The position numbers and the translations under genes were made by a program. A model generated the notes under the pieces. The model did not search any database and was not told the origin of the DNA. It saw nothing but the letters and a program-made list of their open reading frames with translations. From the NCBI GenBank assembly GCA_002495055.1, contig DADR01000060.1, forward strand, positions 732-64,731: DNA of 64,000 nt, given 5' to 3'. This document shows, piece by piece, positions 28,501 through 37,668 of this stretch (position 1 is the stretch's first letter; each line of letters begins with the position of its first letter). Source of the stretch: Methanoregula sp. UBA247. Its GTDB lineage: Archaea > Halobacteriota > Methanomicrobia > Methanomicrobiales > Methanospirillaceae.

Positions 28501-30634
28501 TGAAAAGAAAATTCTTGATCCCAATACGGGGAATTCTGTTGAAGAAGAAATTATCCGTCTCGAAGAAAAAGTGCAAAAAACAGCACTCCTGCAAAAAGAA
28601 CTGTCCCTAAAAATCCGATCGCATATCGAAAAAATTACATCCAGTCCAACAGTTCGTGATTCAACGAAAAAAATGATAATACCCATAGAAAAAGCATGTG
28701 CTTCCGAAGATTCTATTGCCGCTGAGAAGATGCTAAGTAACCTTGCGGTTCAAAACATCGGGGAGCTGAAGGCAGAAATTAATCAGATCGTCAAAGAAGG
28801 TGCATTTCTTACACAAACAACAGGATTTCTGGATGCGTTTATTGAGAAAAAAAATTTTTCAGACGCGATTCTGGCAACAGAAAAATGCCTTGAAAAAATG
28901 GGGCGTTTCCAGAAGATATTCGAACAGGCAAAGGCACTTCGCACTAAAAACAAAGATCCAAATCTGATTGTCCTGTTCGACAAAGGACAGTACAATGAAT
29001 TTATTCAGTGTGTACAAAACCAGGATAAGGAGAAGGATCAACTGGAAGCGGCACGAAAAGTTGCCTTTGCCCTTCTTGAGCAGGCAGAAAAAATTGGCAG
29101 AGTACCAGAATCAGTCTATGATCTTATTCATTCGTCAGCTTTGGGAGACATTACGCATGCATCAGAAGAGCTCAGGAATTTCCAGAAGACCGCCAGACCT
29201 TACCTGACCCTCTCACTTAACCGCAAAAAAATGGATGTGCATGTCTGGCACAAAGTGAATATCGCTATTGAAAATTCGGGTAATGCTCATGCAATAGATG
29301 TGAATTTCAGATTTTCCCCTGAATTCGAAACCCGATGGATTAAACCAAAATCAGTCAATGCAGGAAAAACGGAAACATTTGAAAATATTGCTATTAAACC
29401 AACCATAAAAGGAGAAGTCCCTCTCGAAATATCCATTACGTACCATGATATCCAGAATAATGAATATTCAAAACAAGAAGAATTCTTTATTGATGTTTCA
29501 GAAAGTGTAACCCCACATACCCCTTCTTACACACCGGAAGCCACGCCTTCGACAATCCCCTCCACAAAGCAGATGCCCTCTGAACTTTCTCACATGTTTA
29601 CCAGTTCACAGTATATCGGCAGAGGTGGTTTCGCACGTGTCTTTAAAGCAACAAAACGTGATGGGAAGAATGTCGCAATAAAAGTTCCTATCTCAATCGA
29701 TCCATCAACCGGACGGACATTTGTATCGGAGATCCAGAATTGGACTAAAATGGTGCATGAAAACATTGTCAAGGTCTACGACTACAACATCATGCCACCC
29801 TATTTTGAAATGGAATTATGCGATGAATCTCTCGCACATCTTAAAAAGCCGGTGATCAACGAGAAAGCAGCTTGGTTGATATTTAGTATTTGTGAAGGTC
29901 TTAAGTATGCTCACTCCCAAAACATTATCCATCGTGACTTAAAACCGCAGAATATCCTCCTGAAAAATGGTATACCCAAAATTTCAGACTGGGGACTTTC
30001 TCGTGTTATGTTATCCCAGTCAACGACTTCAGCATCCAGTTCATTTACCCTCTATTATGCCGCTCCCGAACAGGTAAACAACCGAAAACAAGATGCCCGT
30101 ACAGATCTTTGGCAACTGGGAGTCATCTTCTATGAACTGACTACAGGAACGCTGCCTTTCAAAGGTGAGACGGTCACTGACACTATTATTGCCATAGCTA
30201 CACAGGATCCTGTCCAGCCAGGTAAAATCAATCCAGAAGCCGAAGAACTCGACAAAATCGTTATGCGGTGCCTTGAAAAGGATCCTGCAAAGCGTTACCA
30301 GTCGGTGCTTGAGCTCCAGGAGGAGATTGGGACATTTTTAAAAATCAACTACACTAATTCATTGAATGAGAGTCTGCTTACCAAGAATTATGGGCGTTCG
30401 GCAGACTATTGTGCTGACCTCCTGTTAGTCAATATGAAACTGGGCGGAATGGTGGAAGCATATAAATACGCTTCTGATCTCGTTCAGTTCGTTTCTGGAG
30501 AATTAAAAATTGTTTCCCAAGAATTAGTAGAACAGCTTAAGATTCGCATCGAAATGAATATGGAAACAATTCCTGATGAGCTGGTCAATAAAGCTGATAT
30601 TCTGGTGCATAATATCAAATTGCAAAGTAGATGA
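25502..30634 (+). CDS. Giant TPR-sensor transmembrane Ser/Thr protein kinase
   Basis: A 1710-residue receptor kinase. A signal peptide (1-24) leads into extracellular TPR units (about 30-395) and a lectin-like beta domain (about 410-640), then one transmembrane helix (about 668-690), long cytoplasmic coiled coils (700-1220), a CARDB/immunoglobulin-like domain with FRFSPEFETRWIKPKSVNAG, and a Hanks-type kinase. The kinase has Gly loop GRGGFARVF (from 1373), AIKVP Lys, HRDLKPQN (His1477), DWG in place of DFG (Asp1496) and AAPEQ. A conserved C-terminal domain of about 95 residues follows. It is a paralogue of the 61574-64000 kinase from CARDB to the end. No ribosome-binding site; a TATA-like element lies near 25458. 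Confidence 0.9.
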   Translation: MFHRSALVLVCILISLLLISVVQAGNLTCRSNLTYASDYYACGHELVDKGLYEDALKAFRTARSMDERFYNEHVGISGEIGWVLNKLGRYEEALGEFEISEKYHPSWVNDYSIYYDKGCLLAKLERNEEALEEFDHSLNEIYTSTYALFNKGLVLAKLGRYSEAKEAFDNARKSFGSRVPLQGSYREAANTYDIAKGIAHPEETPTPAITSSPSRPVYPTPTYSYGLSTDLQTRKGNDFLARYQYDDAVQAFDQVLVNDPSNYIAMERKGVALANLGRFEDALTTLNQATLYLDYHIDKTYYLDGWYVKGWVFANLGKYDEAIEAFNKAIMVDPDFFTAHYNKAWVLAKQGKYDEAVAEYNRSLDWENQQGLSVKTWSILGPLGNYKDAADAIDKAGMVQKSQSTQAETLIYQTDFFNDPHWQTNRQRDYYWNSTKEVYYFFSDENPGYAEIPVLYNVTSFRLEFDITILHADPGTTALIGLSQFNSTYNEQNAIFAEFKSWKSGTYREIKDGDKTYQIIAIDNARRTTNEQYQGACRINREEDRTNPTFGENRIYHVLVQYDKEKNIIETKVSDNLHEKTYFVCSGIWDELGKFQNMNKIILAVREVENAYIEGYIDNVRLYDTSIAQVSGTPKITPLSTAIQGTSADTNTTISSTTEPKNGEPDRSLIDLVLPLMFTGVVGTGIYVWQKSRKSLPPERERQRLQNLSRSVGTRLSALEFFSGCVRPDYEKSEAFIIKEKYKEAEKELFAAEKRIHEIEQLEITVKQWKKEGFDLSDLFRRVNRNPGDLIPVFNEFKSGVVKSRMFEQELSDILHEHKEIEKEEKICRNIEWIRQNIKDPQKAVRIKEELNEIRGFAIEHENTRTQVKTIHEILDSLALQVSGMEIFGVFMQSRIEQAGLQYDSGDEGNSYEMLKKIETEINELKQYEIQIKDWKKRGYSTIELENSSFNSLESIKIAINEFGQNVDKTQKNKIRLQNLKDNNQKILYLPEFFTPLSEIEKKILDPNTGNSVEEEIIRLEEKVQKTALLQKELSLKIRSHIEKITSSPTVRDSTKKMIIPIEKACASEDSIAAEKMLSNLAVQNIGELKAEINQIVKEGAFLTQTTGFLDAFIEKKNFSDAILATEKCLEKMGRFQKIFEQAKALRTKNKDPNLIVLFDKGQYNEFIQCVQNQDKEKDQLEAARKVAFALLEQAEKIGRVPESVYDLIHSSALGDITHASEELRNFQKTARPYLTLSLNRKKMDVHVWHKVNIAIENSGNAHAIDVNFRFSPEFETRWIKPKSVNAGKTETFENIAIKPTIKGEVPLEISITYHDIQNNEYSKQEEFFIDVSESVTPHTPSYTPEATPSTIPSTKQMPSELSHMFTSSQYIGRGGFARVFKATKRDGKNVAIKVPISIDPSTGRTFVSEIQNWTKMVHENIVKVYDYNIMPPYFEMELCDESLAHLKKPVINEKAAWLIFSICEGLKYAHSQNIIHRDLKPQNILLKNGIPKISDWGLSRVMLSQSTTSASSSFTLYYAAPEQVNNRKQDARTDLWQLGVIFYELTTGTLPFKGETVTDTIIAIATQDPVQPGKINPEAEELDKIVMRCLEKDPAKRYQSVLELQEEIGTFLKINYTNSLNESLLTKNYGRSADYCADLLLVNMKLGGMVEAYKYASDLVQFVSGELKIVSQELVEQLKIRIEMNMETIPDELVNKADILVHNIKLQSR

Positions 30635-30799
30635 TGATAGCATACTCATATAAATTGAATAGCAACCTGAACACACCCCATAGGTAATTCAACCCAGGAT
30701 ATGATATAAAAATATCATACAATTTTCCGGAGTGGACGGACCGGAATACCAGGTCATTCTGATGTTCTTTTTAATTATTCAATGATTTTTTTCTCTCAT

Positions 30800-31249
30800 T
30801 CAAGCCATAACCACCCTGATGTTCACACCGTAGGTTGTTTCGTTACCGGTAATATTCTCCCATGAACGACGATAAGTTGCCGAGAATTTCTGGTCTCCAG
30901 CATCCTTTGCCACGATAACCCAGGTACGTTTCCCCCCAACGCCGACCATACCGGCGGGTGCGTCATCCTGGCGGTAATCTGATGACTGGAGTTCAAGACC
31001 GGGTGACAGGGTGGCATTCCACATGAAACCCGTGGTGGGATTTTCTGCAAGCACAATAGCAAACCGGGTGTTTTGCGTGATATCTCCGCTCTTCCCATTA
31101 TCCGTGTCAGTGAACGTAAACATTTTTTTTCCCTCGGTAGGGACCGGTGTTGGGGTTGCTGCCTGCTGGGTGCATCCGCTGACAAGAAGGATCAGCATGA
31201 GCATGATCCCCAGTCCCAACAGTGCTGAATAACGTCGTGATAATTTCAT
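30800..31249 (-). CDS. Chagasin-type (I42) protease inhibitor lipoprotein
   Basis: A 149-residue exported lipoprotein. It has a lipobox LVSGC at about 22-26, then the three chagasin loops: NPTTGFMWN, GVGGKRTWV and RRSWENITG. Such inhibitors block papain-like cysteine proteases. Two upstream Arg-rich residues and the hydrophobic stretch form the signal. It is convergent with the giant TPR kinase. Confidence 0.85.
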   Translation of the reverse strand: MKLSRRYSALLGLGIMLMLILLVSGCTQQAATPTPVPTEGKKMFTFTDTDNGKSGDITQNTRFAIVLAENPTTGFMWNATLSPGLELQSSDYRQDDAPAGMVGVGGKRTWVIVAKDAGDQKFSATYRRSWENITGNETTYGVNIRVVMA

Positions 31250-31589
31250 AGCTACTTGATGTAATCCGGTCTTATTATTAATGCCTTTGGATCCAGGACA
31301 TTTATCCCGGAATTTTCGTGGGAATATAAAAAAGTGAATTCACAAAAAAACGCGGGTAGAACGAGAATGAGGCTCGAGCAAAACAAAGCCGGACAAAATC
31401 GACTTTTGTGAATTACGTAAACCTTGTCGTATGCTAATCCCAGGGATGCCGGAGTTTCTCTCTGGAGCACATAACAAAATATTCCTTATCGATTAAGCAC
31501 CGGTCCGAAGGGATTAAGACTGATTGTGGTATTTCAGGGAAACAATTACTTTTATTAATTATAAAGAAGATTCACTCAAGGCCAAAACC
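31250..31589. other. Divergent intergenic region
   Basis: Lies between the chagasin-type gene and the receiver protein. The receiver frame is open back to a TTG at 31524, but that extension has no homology to receivers. No other feature seen. Confidence 0.35.
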
Positions 31590-32771
31590 GTGAAAAAGGA
31601 ATCCATACTTATTGTTGAGGATGATTTCATCGTTGCAAAAGTCATCGAGAAAAACCTGATCGATCTTGGTTTTTCCATAGCAGGACTCGTAGCAACGGGG
31701 GAGGATGCAATAGCGAAAGCAGGGAGTGAAAAACCGGATCTTGTGCTCATGGACATCCACCTTCAGGGTGAAATGGACGGGATTGCCGCATCGGAAAAGA
31801 TACGCGCCAGATTAAATATTCCCGTTGTTTTTCTCACCGCGTTTTCTGACCAGCAGACGTTTGACCGGGCTCTCGTTACGGCACCGTTCGGCTATATTAT
31901 CAAACCGTTCTCTCAAAATACCCTCTCAGCAACGATCAGGGTAGCCCTGAATAAAAAGCATGCTGACCAGAAAATTTCAGACCGGCACATATGGCTTGAC
32001 AGCACGGTGAGCTCATTACCGGAAGGGATTATCACTATCGATGCTGAGGGAAAAATCGTCCTTGTCAACCTTGCAGCGGAACAGATGACAGGGTGGACGA
32101 ACAAAGAAGCGTTTGGCCAGTCACTGGACCAGGTCCTGAAATTTGTTGATCCTATCAGCGGGCAGTCTTTTCGCTACTACATTACACCCATAATCCAGGA
32201 GGGAATTATCGGGACAATTCCCGATGATTCGTTCGTTATTTCAAAGAACATGACCCGACTCCTTATCGAAGAAAGCTTTGCCACTCCCCTCAGGAACCAC
32301 AATGCGAAGATAAGGGGAGCAGTTATTGTTCTCTATCCAAAGACAGCAATCCCCGGTTCTGGAGACAGGGCGCAGGAAACGGACCTGGCAGATTTTCCGG
32401 ACAGAGAGATCAGCATAGCTTTTGACAACCAGAAAGGACGGATCCGGGAACCTTCAGTCCCTGTCGATGCAGCCGGATGGTATGATCGCGGCAATTATCT
32501 CCTCTTCCTTCGACGCTACAGGGATGCAATCAATGCATATGAGAACGCCATTTCAATGAACGCGCTGAATTACCAGTCCTGGTATGGAAAAGGTACCGCG
32601 CTCTTAAAACTTGGGGATGAACTGGCTGCACTCGTTGCATATGACCAGGCGCTCTCTATTTTTCCCAGAAATTCCCGTATCCTGGACGCAAAAGGTATGT
32701 TGTTGAAAAAAATCGGTAATGATAAAGAAGCAGAGCGGTGCTTTGAGCTGGCACGCCTCTATCAGGCTTAA
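31590..32771 (+). CDS. Response regulator with PAS and TPR-like output
   Basis: Residues 1-125 are a receiver (ILIVEDDFIVAKVIEKNL, phosphoacceptor Asp in VLMDIHLQGEMDG, Lys in IIKPFSQ). A PAS domain (about 130-250) follows, then a linker and two to three TPR units (NYLLFLRRYRDAINAYENAI, SWYGKGTALLKLGDELAALV). No DNA-binding domain. I start at the GTG giving VKKESILIVEDD because the receiver begins there; a TTG 22 codons upstream is the alternative. It is convergent with the histidine kinase at 32931, its probable partner. Confidence 0.8.
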   Translation: MKKESILIVEDDFIVAKVIEKNLIDLGFSIAGLVATGEDAIAKAGSEKPDLVLMDIHLQGEMDGIAASEKIRARLNIPVVFLTAFSDQQTFDRALVTAPFGYIIKPFSQNTLSATIRVALNKKHADQKISDRHIWLDSTVSSLPEGIITIDAEGKIVLVNLAAEQMTGWTNKEAFGQSLDQVLKFVDPISGQSFRYYITPIIQEGIIGTIPDDSFVISKNMTRLLIEESFATPLRNHNAKIRGAVIVLYPKTAIPGSGDRAQETDLADFPDREISIAFDNQKGRIREPSVPVDAAGWYDRGNYLLFLRRYRDAINAYENAISMNALNYQSWYGKGTALLKLGDELAALVAYDQALSIFPRNSRILDAKGMLLKKIGNDKEAERCFELARLYQA

Positions 32772-32930
32772 GAGGCATAGAGCCCTGCAAGGGTCCTGAT
32801 TGATGAAATAACTGGTTCTTGGGTAAGGGCATTCCTGCCACCCGGAGCAGTACAAAGACCATCCCCGTGTGACTCTGAATTTATTGCCGGATGGAGGATT
32901 TTTTTGGATTATAGGAACCTGAACAAAAGA

Positions 32931-34295
32931 TCACGGCAGACAAGGAAATCTGATAACAAATGTAGTTCCCTTTCCCTTGCGGAGTTCGACACCCCCCCGC
33001 ATCTGGTGGGTTGCAAGGCCGTTGATAAGCTGGAGCCCAAAAGAGGTCGTATTCCTGAAATCAAGGTCTTGCGGAAACCCAACTCCATCATCACTCACGG
33101 TAAACTCACACTCTTTCCTGCCCACTTCTTCCAGCCGGATAGAGATTGTCCCCTTCTTTCCTCCAGGAAATCCGTGCTTTAAGGAATTGGAGATAAGTTC
33201 ATTTGCGATTAAGCCACAGGGAACGGCCATATCCAGGTTCATAGTGTTCATCTTAAGCTGTATGTCCACGGCGATCTCATCCCTTGTCCGCCCGTACGAG
33301 GAGAGAAGGTACGAGATCAGCTCGCTGAGGTACGTGGAAAAATCGATACTCCCGAAATCGGTCGAACGGTACAGGCTTTCATGAATAAGCGCCATGGTTT
33401 TAATCCGGTAATAACTTTCCCGGAAGAGCCGGTGTGTCTCGGGGTCAGTTATATGAGCAGACTGGAGCTCGATCAATCCCGAAATTACCTGCATATTATT
33501 CTTGACCCGGTGATGTACCTCGCGCAGAAGGATTTCTTTTTCCGTAAGAGACCGCTGCAGCTGATCCTCAGTCTTTTTCCGGTCACTGATGTCCATGATG
33601 GTGAGGATAACCATCCCTTCAGGCATCCGCGCGCTGGAGATCAGGACGGGGATGGAAGTCCCATCCCCCCGGGTGAGAAGAAATTCAGTGATCACCGGCT
33701 GCCCGTCCTTCTGGATCCGGTCCATCAGCAGATGACGGGAGGGCATTTCCGGTACTACGGTGGAGAGGGATCTTCCGGTTATCTGGTCGGAATCAAATCC
33801 AAGAATTGCCAGCCCCTTCCTGTTGACGTCAACAATTATAAGATTACCATTTTTTTCCTCTGCCAGGAAAATACCGATATCCGAATAGGTGAAAATACCC
33901 TGATATCGCGCGTCCTGGATCCTCGCGTGACTGGTCAGCGAAGAAATAATCAGGGCAATGGCCACAAGGACATAGAAACTGGCAGTCGCTGTCGTATAGG
34001 TAAGGTCAAGCATACCCGGGTAGCTGTAAAAATACACAACAATGATATTTGCCGCACCTATTACGATGGCAAAGATTACAGCCCTCCGGGGAAACCAGTA
34101 CGCAGCGACAATAATAGGGATATAAAAAAGCAACGGAGTGATGATCAGGACATCCTTGAGCAGGCCCAGCAGGATGACAAGGAATGCAAAAATCAGCGAG
34201 GCTATAATCACCATTACCTTGATATCGCGGATAGCTGCAATTTTTTCAAACCAGTCCGGGTTCATAAAAGCCTTCTGATAACTGTTTTTATGCAT
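32931..34295 (-). CDS. Membrane histidine kinase, PAS plus HisKA_2
   Basis: A 454-residue kinase. Four or five N-terminal transmembrane helices (about 25-125) precede a PAS domain (about 130-245). The kinase core is of the HisKA_2 type: phosphoacceptor His in LLREVHHRVKNNMQVISGLI, N-box ANELISNSLKHGF, G1-box DDGVGFPQD, G2-box TTSFGLQLINGL. HisKA_2 kinases usually phosphorylate separate receivers, fitting the adjacent receiver-PAS-TPR protein. Confidence 0.88.
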   Translation of the reverse strand: MHKNSYQKAFMNPDWFEKIAAIRDIKVMVIIASLIFAFLVILLGLLKDVLIITPLLFYIPIIVAAYWFPRRAVIFAIVIGAANIIVVYFYSYPGMLDLTYTTATASFYVLVAIALIISSLTSHARIQDARYQGIFTYSDIGIFLAEEKNGNLIIVDVNRKGLAILGFDSDQITGRSLSTVVPEMPSRHLLMDRIQKDGQPVITEFLLTRGDGTSIPVLISSARMPEGMVILTIMDISDRKKTEDQLQRSLTEKEILLREVHHRVKNNMQVISGLIELQSAHITDPETHRLFRESYYRIKTMALIHESLYRSTDFGSIDFSTYLSELISYLLSSYGRTRDEIAVDIQLKMNTMNLDMAVPCGLIANELISNSLKHGFPGGKKGTISIRLEEVGRKECEFTVSDDGVGFPQDLDFRNTTSFGLQLINGLATHQMRGGVELRKGKGTTFVIRFPCLP

Positions 34296-34583
34296 ACTTC
34301 GCGTCTATCGATATAAACAATTACGTCAAAAGAACCTGGAGGAGATCTCTTGACATTTGTTATCCCAACCTGTTTTCCGGTTCAGGAATCGATGAGAATA
34401 AACCGGGAATCCGGAGGGACCGGTCTTTTTCACCCAGAAGGGGTGTTGTTAAAGAATAAACTATCGGGGATTTCACAGTGAACGCAGAGAAAAACGAAGG
34501 CAGATTGTAAAAGATTTTCGCTTTCATTGTTCTTTTTAAAAGAATGACATTTTTTTAAGCCGGAGGTCCGTGAAAAAGTATCT

Positions 34584-34790
34584 ATGAAAAGAAGAACAGA
34601 GAAAATTACTATGGCGGAAAAAAAGAAATGTGAGTACTGTGAAAAGGATGCCATCGGCTACCAGGGATTCGGGTGCTGTTCTGCATATGTGTGCCAGGAC
34701 CATGCTGATAACTTCGTCCTGGGCCTTAAACCGGGGGAAACCCTGACCTCTGGCGAATGTTACTTTGAACGATTTCCTGCCACAGATTAA
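34584..34790 (+). CDS. Small zinc-binding protein
   Basis: A 68-residue protein with a likely zinc site: KCEYCEKDAIGYQGFGCCSA, YVCQDHAD. The C-x2-C plus C-C-x4-C-x2-H pattern suggests one or two zinc ions. GGAGGT at 34561-34566 is 17 bases from this ATG; the ATG nine codons later (MAEKKKCEYC) is an alternative start. Family not named. Confidence 0.6.
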   Translation: MKRRTEKITMAEKKKCEYCEKDAIGYQGFGCCSAYVCQDHADNFVLGLKPGETLTSGECYFERFPATD

Positions 34791-35144
34791 AATACCTCAT
34801 GGGCGTGTTTTTATTGATGCGGAAATTTTAACCCATCCTTGCTGTCTTTTGAGTATTGGATACGAAAAAAAATTCTGGAGCCCGGTGTTTGATCATCACC
34901 GGGCAGATCTCACCCTCACTTCATTCATTTTGGGGCTATTTTCCGGAACCTTTTGTTTTAAAGATTGTGCGCCGGTGCACACTGATTTCTAAAATAGGAT
35001 ATAACAGGGTTCTGGGATAGGGGAGTTCTGCCGTAAAGGAACCTTGTGGGATAGGGAAGCGGAATCCCGCTCTGCTTAGAATTCTGCCTGTTCACCGGTA
35101 TCCTCATCATTTTTCTCCCATCATATCCTACAACAGATCTAAGG
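34791..35144. other. Intergenic region without a supported gene
   Basis: Holds the promoter of the acetyltransferase gene. The open frames here overlap the small zinc protein or lack start signals. No repeat or RNA seen. Confidence 0.35.
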
Positions 35145-35615
35145 ATGCACCCTGTCGAATATCGCGTAACCGACATTAACGACATCGAATATATTCGTCC
35201 GCTCTGGATTCAGATCAACGAACATCATTTTACAAAGGCCAGGATATTTCAGAACCATTACCGGCAGATGACCTTTAATGATCGCAAGGCACACTTCGAA
35301 AAGGTCGCGGCGGCGGGTTCCCTGCGCCTTGACCTTGCTTTCGATCCACAGGAGGGCAGTCGGTATGTGGGATACTGTGTAAGCTCCCTCTCGCAGGAAA
35401 TGTCTGGAGAGATTGAATCGATCTTTGTTGAGGAAAACTACCGTTCAAAAGGTATCGGTTCGGCTCTGGTGAGCAGGACACTCGCATGGCTTGATGAAAA
35501 CGGCTCGGTCAGGAACCGGGTCTCAGTTGGATACGAGAATGAAGAGGCGTGGGCTTTCTATAAAAAATTTGGTTTCTCTCCCCGCATGATGATACTGGAG
35601 CAGAAAAAGGAGTAA
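35145..35615 (+). CDS. GNAT family N-acetyltransferase
   Basis: A 156-residue acetyltransferase. The acetyl-CoA-binding motif A is IESIFVEENYRSKGIGSALV, with the Arg-x-x-Gly-x-Gly pattern as RSKGIG; motif B contains YENEEAWAFYKKFGF. Residues 1-60 form the acceptor-binding part. Substrate cannot be predicted. Alone on the plus strand. Confidence 0.85.
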   Translation: MHPVEYRVTDINDIEYIRPLWIQINEHHFTKARIFQNHYRQMTFNDRKAHFEKVAAAGSLRLDLAFDPQEGSRYVGYCVSSLSQEMSGEIESIFVEENYRSKGIGSALVSRTLAWLDENGSVRNRVSVGYENEEAWAFYKKFGFSPRMMILEQKKE

Positions 35616-35694
35616 AGGGCGGACTTCATACCTTTTTTACCGGTCAGTGCCGCACTTTTGTAACTCCCTTCACAAATCTCAATGAAAGAGTCAT

Positions 35695-36266
35695 TCACCG
35701 GAGCAGCTCGTTACCAATCCGGTACGCTTTCTCCATGAACTCTTTCTTCTCCGTTACCGTTGGCTTGACTCCCGCATCAAGGTCATACGCAATAAGATGA
35801 TCCTTCACGGACAGACCGGTCAGGCCTGTCATATGCATGAATGGCCGTAGGGGGGTCTCGAAGAGCCGGGCATCCGGCTGGTTCTGCGTGAAGATGAACG
35901 AGATCTTCTTTGACCCGGGCAGTTTCGGGCTCAGGTCCATCCCGATATACACAGAAGAGGCGGTCGAGCCATGCCTTGGTCTGCGCAGTCACACCGGCAA
36001 AGTAGAGGGGTGTAGCAACAATAAGCCCGTCGGATTCCTGTATCATCCAGTGGACTGCCTGCATATCATCTTTAACTGCACATGCTGCCAGATCGTTCTT
36101 CTTGCAGTAATAGCAGGGCTGGCACCCCCTGAACTTCAGGTCGTTTAAAAAGACACTCTCCGTTTCGATGCCCCGTTCCTTTTAGTCCCCGTTCAGCTTC
36201 CCCCGCAAGGATGCGGGTGCTTCCGTTCTTCCGCGGACTGCCGATGAATATGGTCACTTTCTTCAT
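35695..36266 (-). pseudogene. Frameshifted NADPH-dependent FMN reductase/flavodoxin-like gene
   Basis: Three overlapping reading frames together spell one flavodoxin-fold protein of about 190 residues. The start MKKVTIFIGSPRKNGSTRIL is in one frame; GIETESVFLNDLKFRGCQPC, YYCKKNDLAACAVKDDMQAV and LIVATPLYFAGVTAQTKAWL in a second; YIGMDLSPKLPGSKKISFIF and the C-terminus in a third. One extra base at 36178-36179 and one at about 35950-35955 explain both shifts. It heads the minus-strand redox cluster's downstream end. Confidence 0.85.
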
Positions 36267-36427
36267 GTTCTCTCTTTTTTGTCCAGTTTACCCGCCTGTA
36301 CCTGCCGTGCTCCCGGTTCTGATGCCCGTTTGCAGTGTGCGGGAAGCTATACCTGTACCGATTCTGCCGCCCCATGAATAATCGCATCTCGCTGGTCATG
36401 AAACCGGAACAGGATATATCAGTCTAT

Positions 36428-37270
36428 TCATATTTCCCGTCGTACCCATGCATCGATAAGCGCCCGTGAGATACTCATTGGGGACGGCAGGGTGGGAAGG
36501 TTGTCCCGGCCAAACCATCCCGCCGAAGCGATCTCGTCATTATCAATCATGATCTCACCTCCCGCATAGTCAGCGGTAAAACCCAGCATGAGGGAGTCCG
36601 GAAACGGCCATGGCTCGCTCCCGAAATACCGGATATTGGTTACATCAATCCCAACCTCTTCTTTTACTTCCCGGTGAACGCAGTCTTCGAGATTCTCGCC
36701 AGCCTCGACAAAACCTGCAATGACACTGTGAAGACTGGCAGGAAACCGTGGGGAACTGGCGAGCAGCACTTCTTCTCCTTTCTTTACCAGGACGATAATG
36801 GCCGGAGAGATCCGGGGATACGTGATAGAGTTGCAGTCATTGCAGTGTTTGGCCAACCCGGATGGGAGCTGGCGGGTCTCTGCCCCGCACCTGCCGCAGA
36901 ACCGGGTAGAGCGGTCAAAATCCATGATCCGTACCGCATATGCAGCCAGGACCAGTTCTTCATCCGGTATTATTCCAAAGAGTTCCCGGACACCGGAGAA
37001 CCTGTATCCCTCCGGTTCGGGAAAATCCGCGGGCACTTCCACAGCATGACAGGGTTTATCTCCACGGTTTCCCAGAAACTGAGTTCGTAGTATTCTGGTA
37101 TCAGCAAACCGGGAATTAAGGAGCAAGACCGTCGTTGGAGACACTTTATCTGACAGTAATACGGTGTTCTCACGTACAATCACGCACTGGTTCTTTACAT
37201 CTGGCGTATAGTCCGGACCCGGATAAGAACGGGAAAGGTTTTTCAACGAAAAAAACGGTGAATGTGTCAT
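36428..37270 (-). CDS. nudC: NADH pyrophosphatase NudC (Nudix hydrolase)
   Basis: A 280-residue Nudix enzyme that cleaves NADH or NAD-capped RNA to NMN(H) and AMP. It has the four-Cys zinc site FCGRCGAETRQL ... HCNDCNSITYPR, the Nudix box GFVEAGENLEDCVHREVKEE VG and the NudC signature SEPWPFPDSLML (usually SQPWPFPxS). It lies among flavin and nitroreductase genes, fitting nicotinamide turnover under redox stress. Confidence 0.9.
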   Translation of the reverse strand: MTHSPFFSLKNLSRSYPGPDYTPDVKNQCVIVRENTVLLSDKVSPTTVLLLNSRFADTRILRTQFLGNRGDKPCHAVEVPADFPEPEGYRFSGVRELFGIIPDEELVLAAYAVRIMDFDRSTRFCGRCGAETRQLPSGLAKHCNDCNSITYPRISPAIIVLVKKGEEVLLASSPRFPASLHSVIAGFVEAGENLEDCVHREVKEEVGIDVTNIRYFGSEPWPFPDSLMLGFTADYAGGEIMIDNDEIASAGWFGRDNLPTLPSPMSISRALIDAWVRREI

Positions 37271-37315
37271 GTGGGTAACTCATTCCTCTCATACTGATGA
37301 GATTGGTGCTTCTTT

Positions 37316-37633
37316 TCATCCGATAACGGACCGCATCTCTCCGGTTACCGTACCGAAATAGATGGGCGAGCCAAGGATGAGAGCATCAACATCCGGAATC
37401 TTCTCAAGAACGGGAGTCAGCCCGTCCTGCACGGCACATTTCCCGTAGCTCTTCCCGCCTTTCAGTTTGCATGCAAAACAGCTGGTGCAGCCGGCATACG
37501 TGAGATCATAGAGATGGACCAGCTCCGTCTCCGCACCTGCTGAAGCGGCACCGTCAAGTGCGTTTTCGAGCAGGGTTGCGGTATTCCACTTCTTTTGCGG
37601 ACTGCCGCTGATTGCAAGGACTTTCAATGTCAT
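37316..37633 (-). pseudogene. C-terminally truncated FMN reductase/flavodoxin-like gene
   Basis: Starts MTLKVLAISGSPQKKWNTAT (the open frame extends 13 codons upstream) and keeps the FMN phosphate loop, the Cys pair CTSCFACKLKGGKSYGKC and LILGSPIYFGTVTGEMRSVIG, then stops at residue 105. The intact homologue 900 bases away has 210 residues and continues past the same motif. The missing half is not found downstream, where nudC starts after 45 bases. Probably inactive. Confidence 0.75.
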
Positions 37634-37668
37634 GTTCCTTTTTTTAATTATCTTTAAAGCGGGATAGT

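Noticed and set aside
33381..34316. Plus-strand frame of 311 codons
   Set aside because: Opposite the membrane histidine kinase; no recognisable motif.
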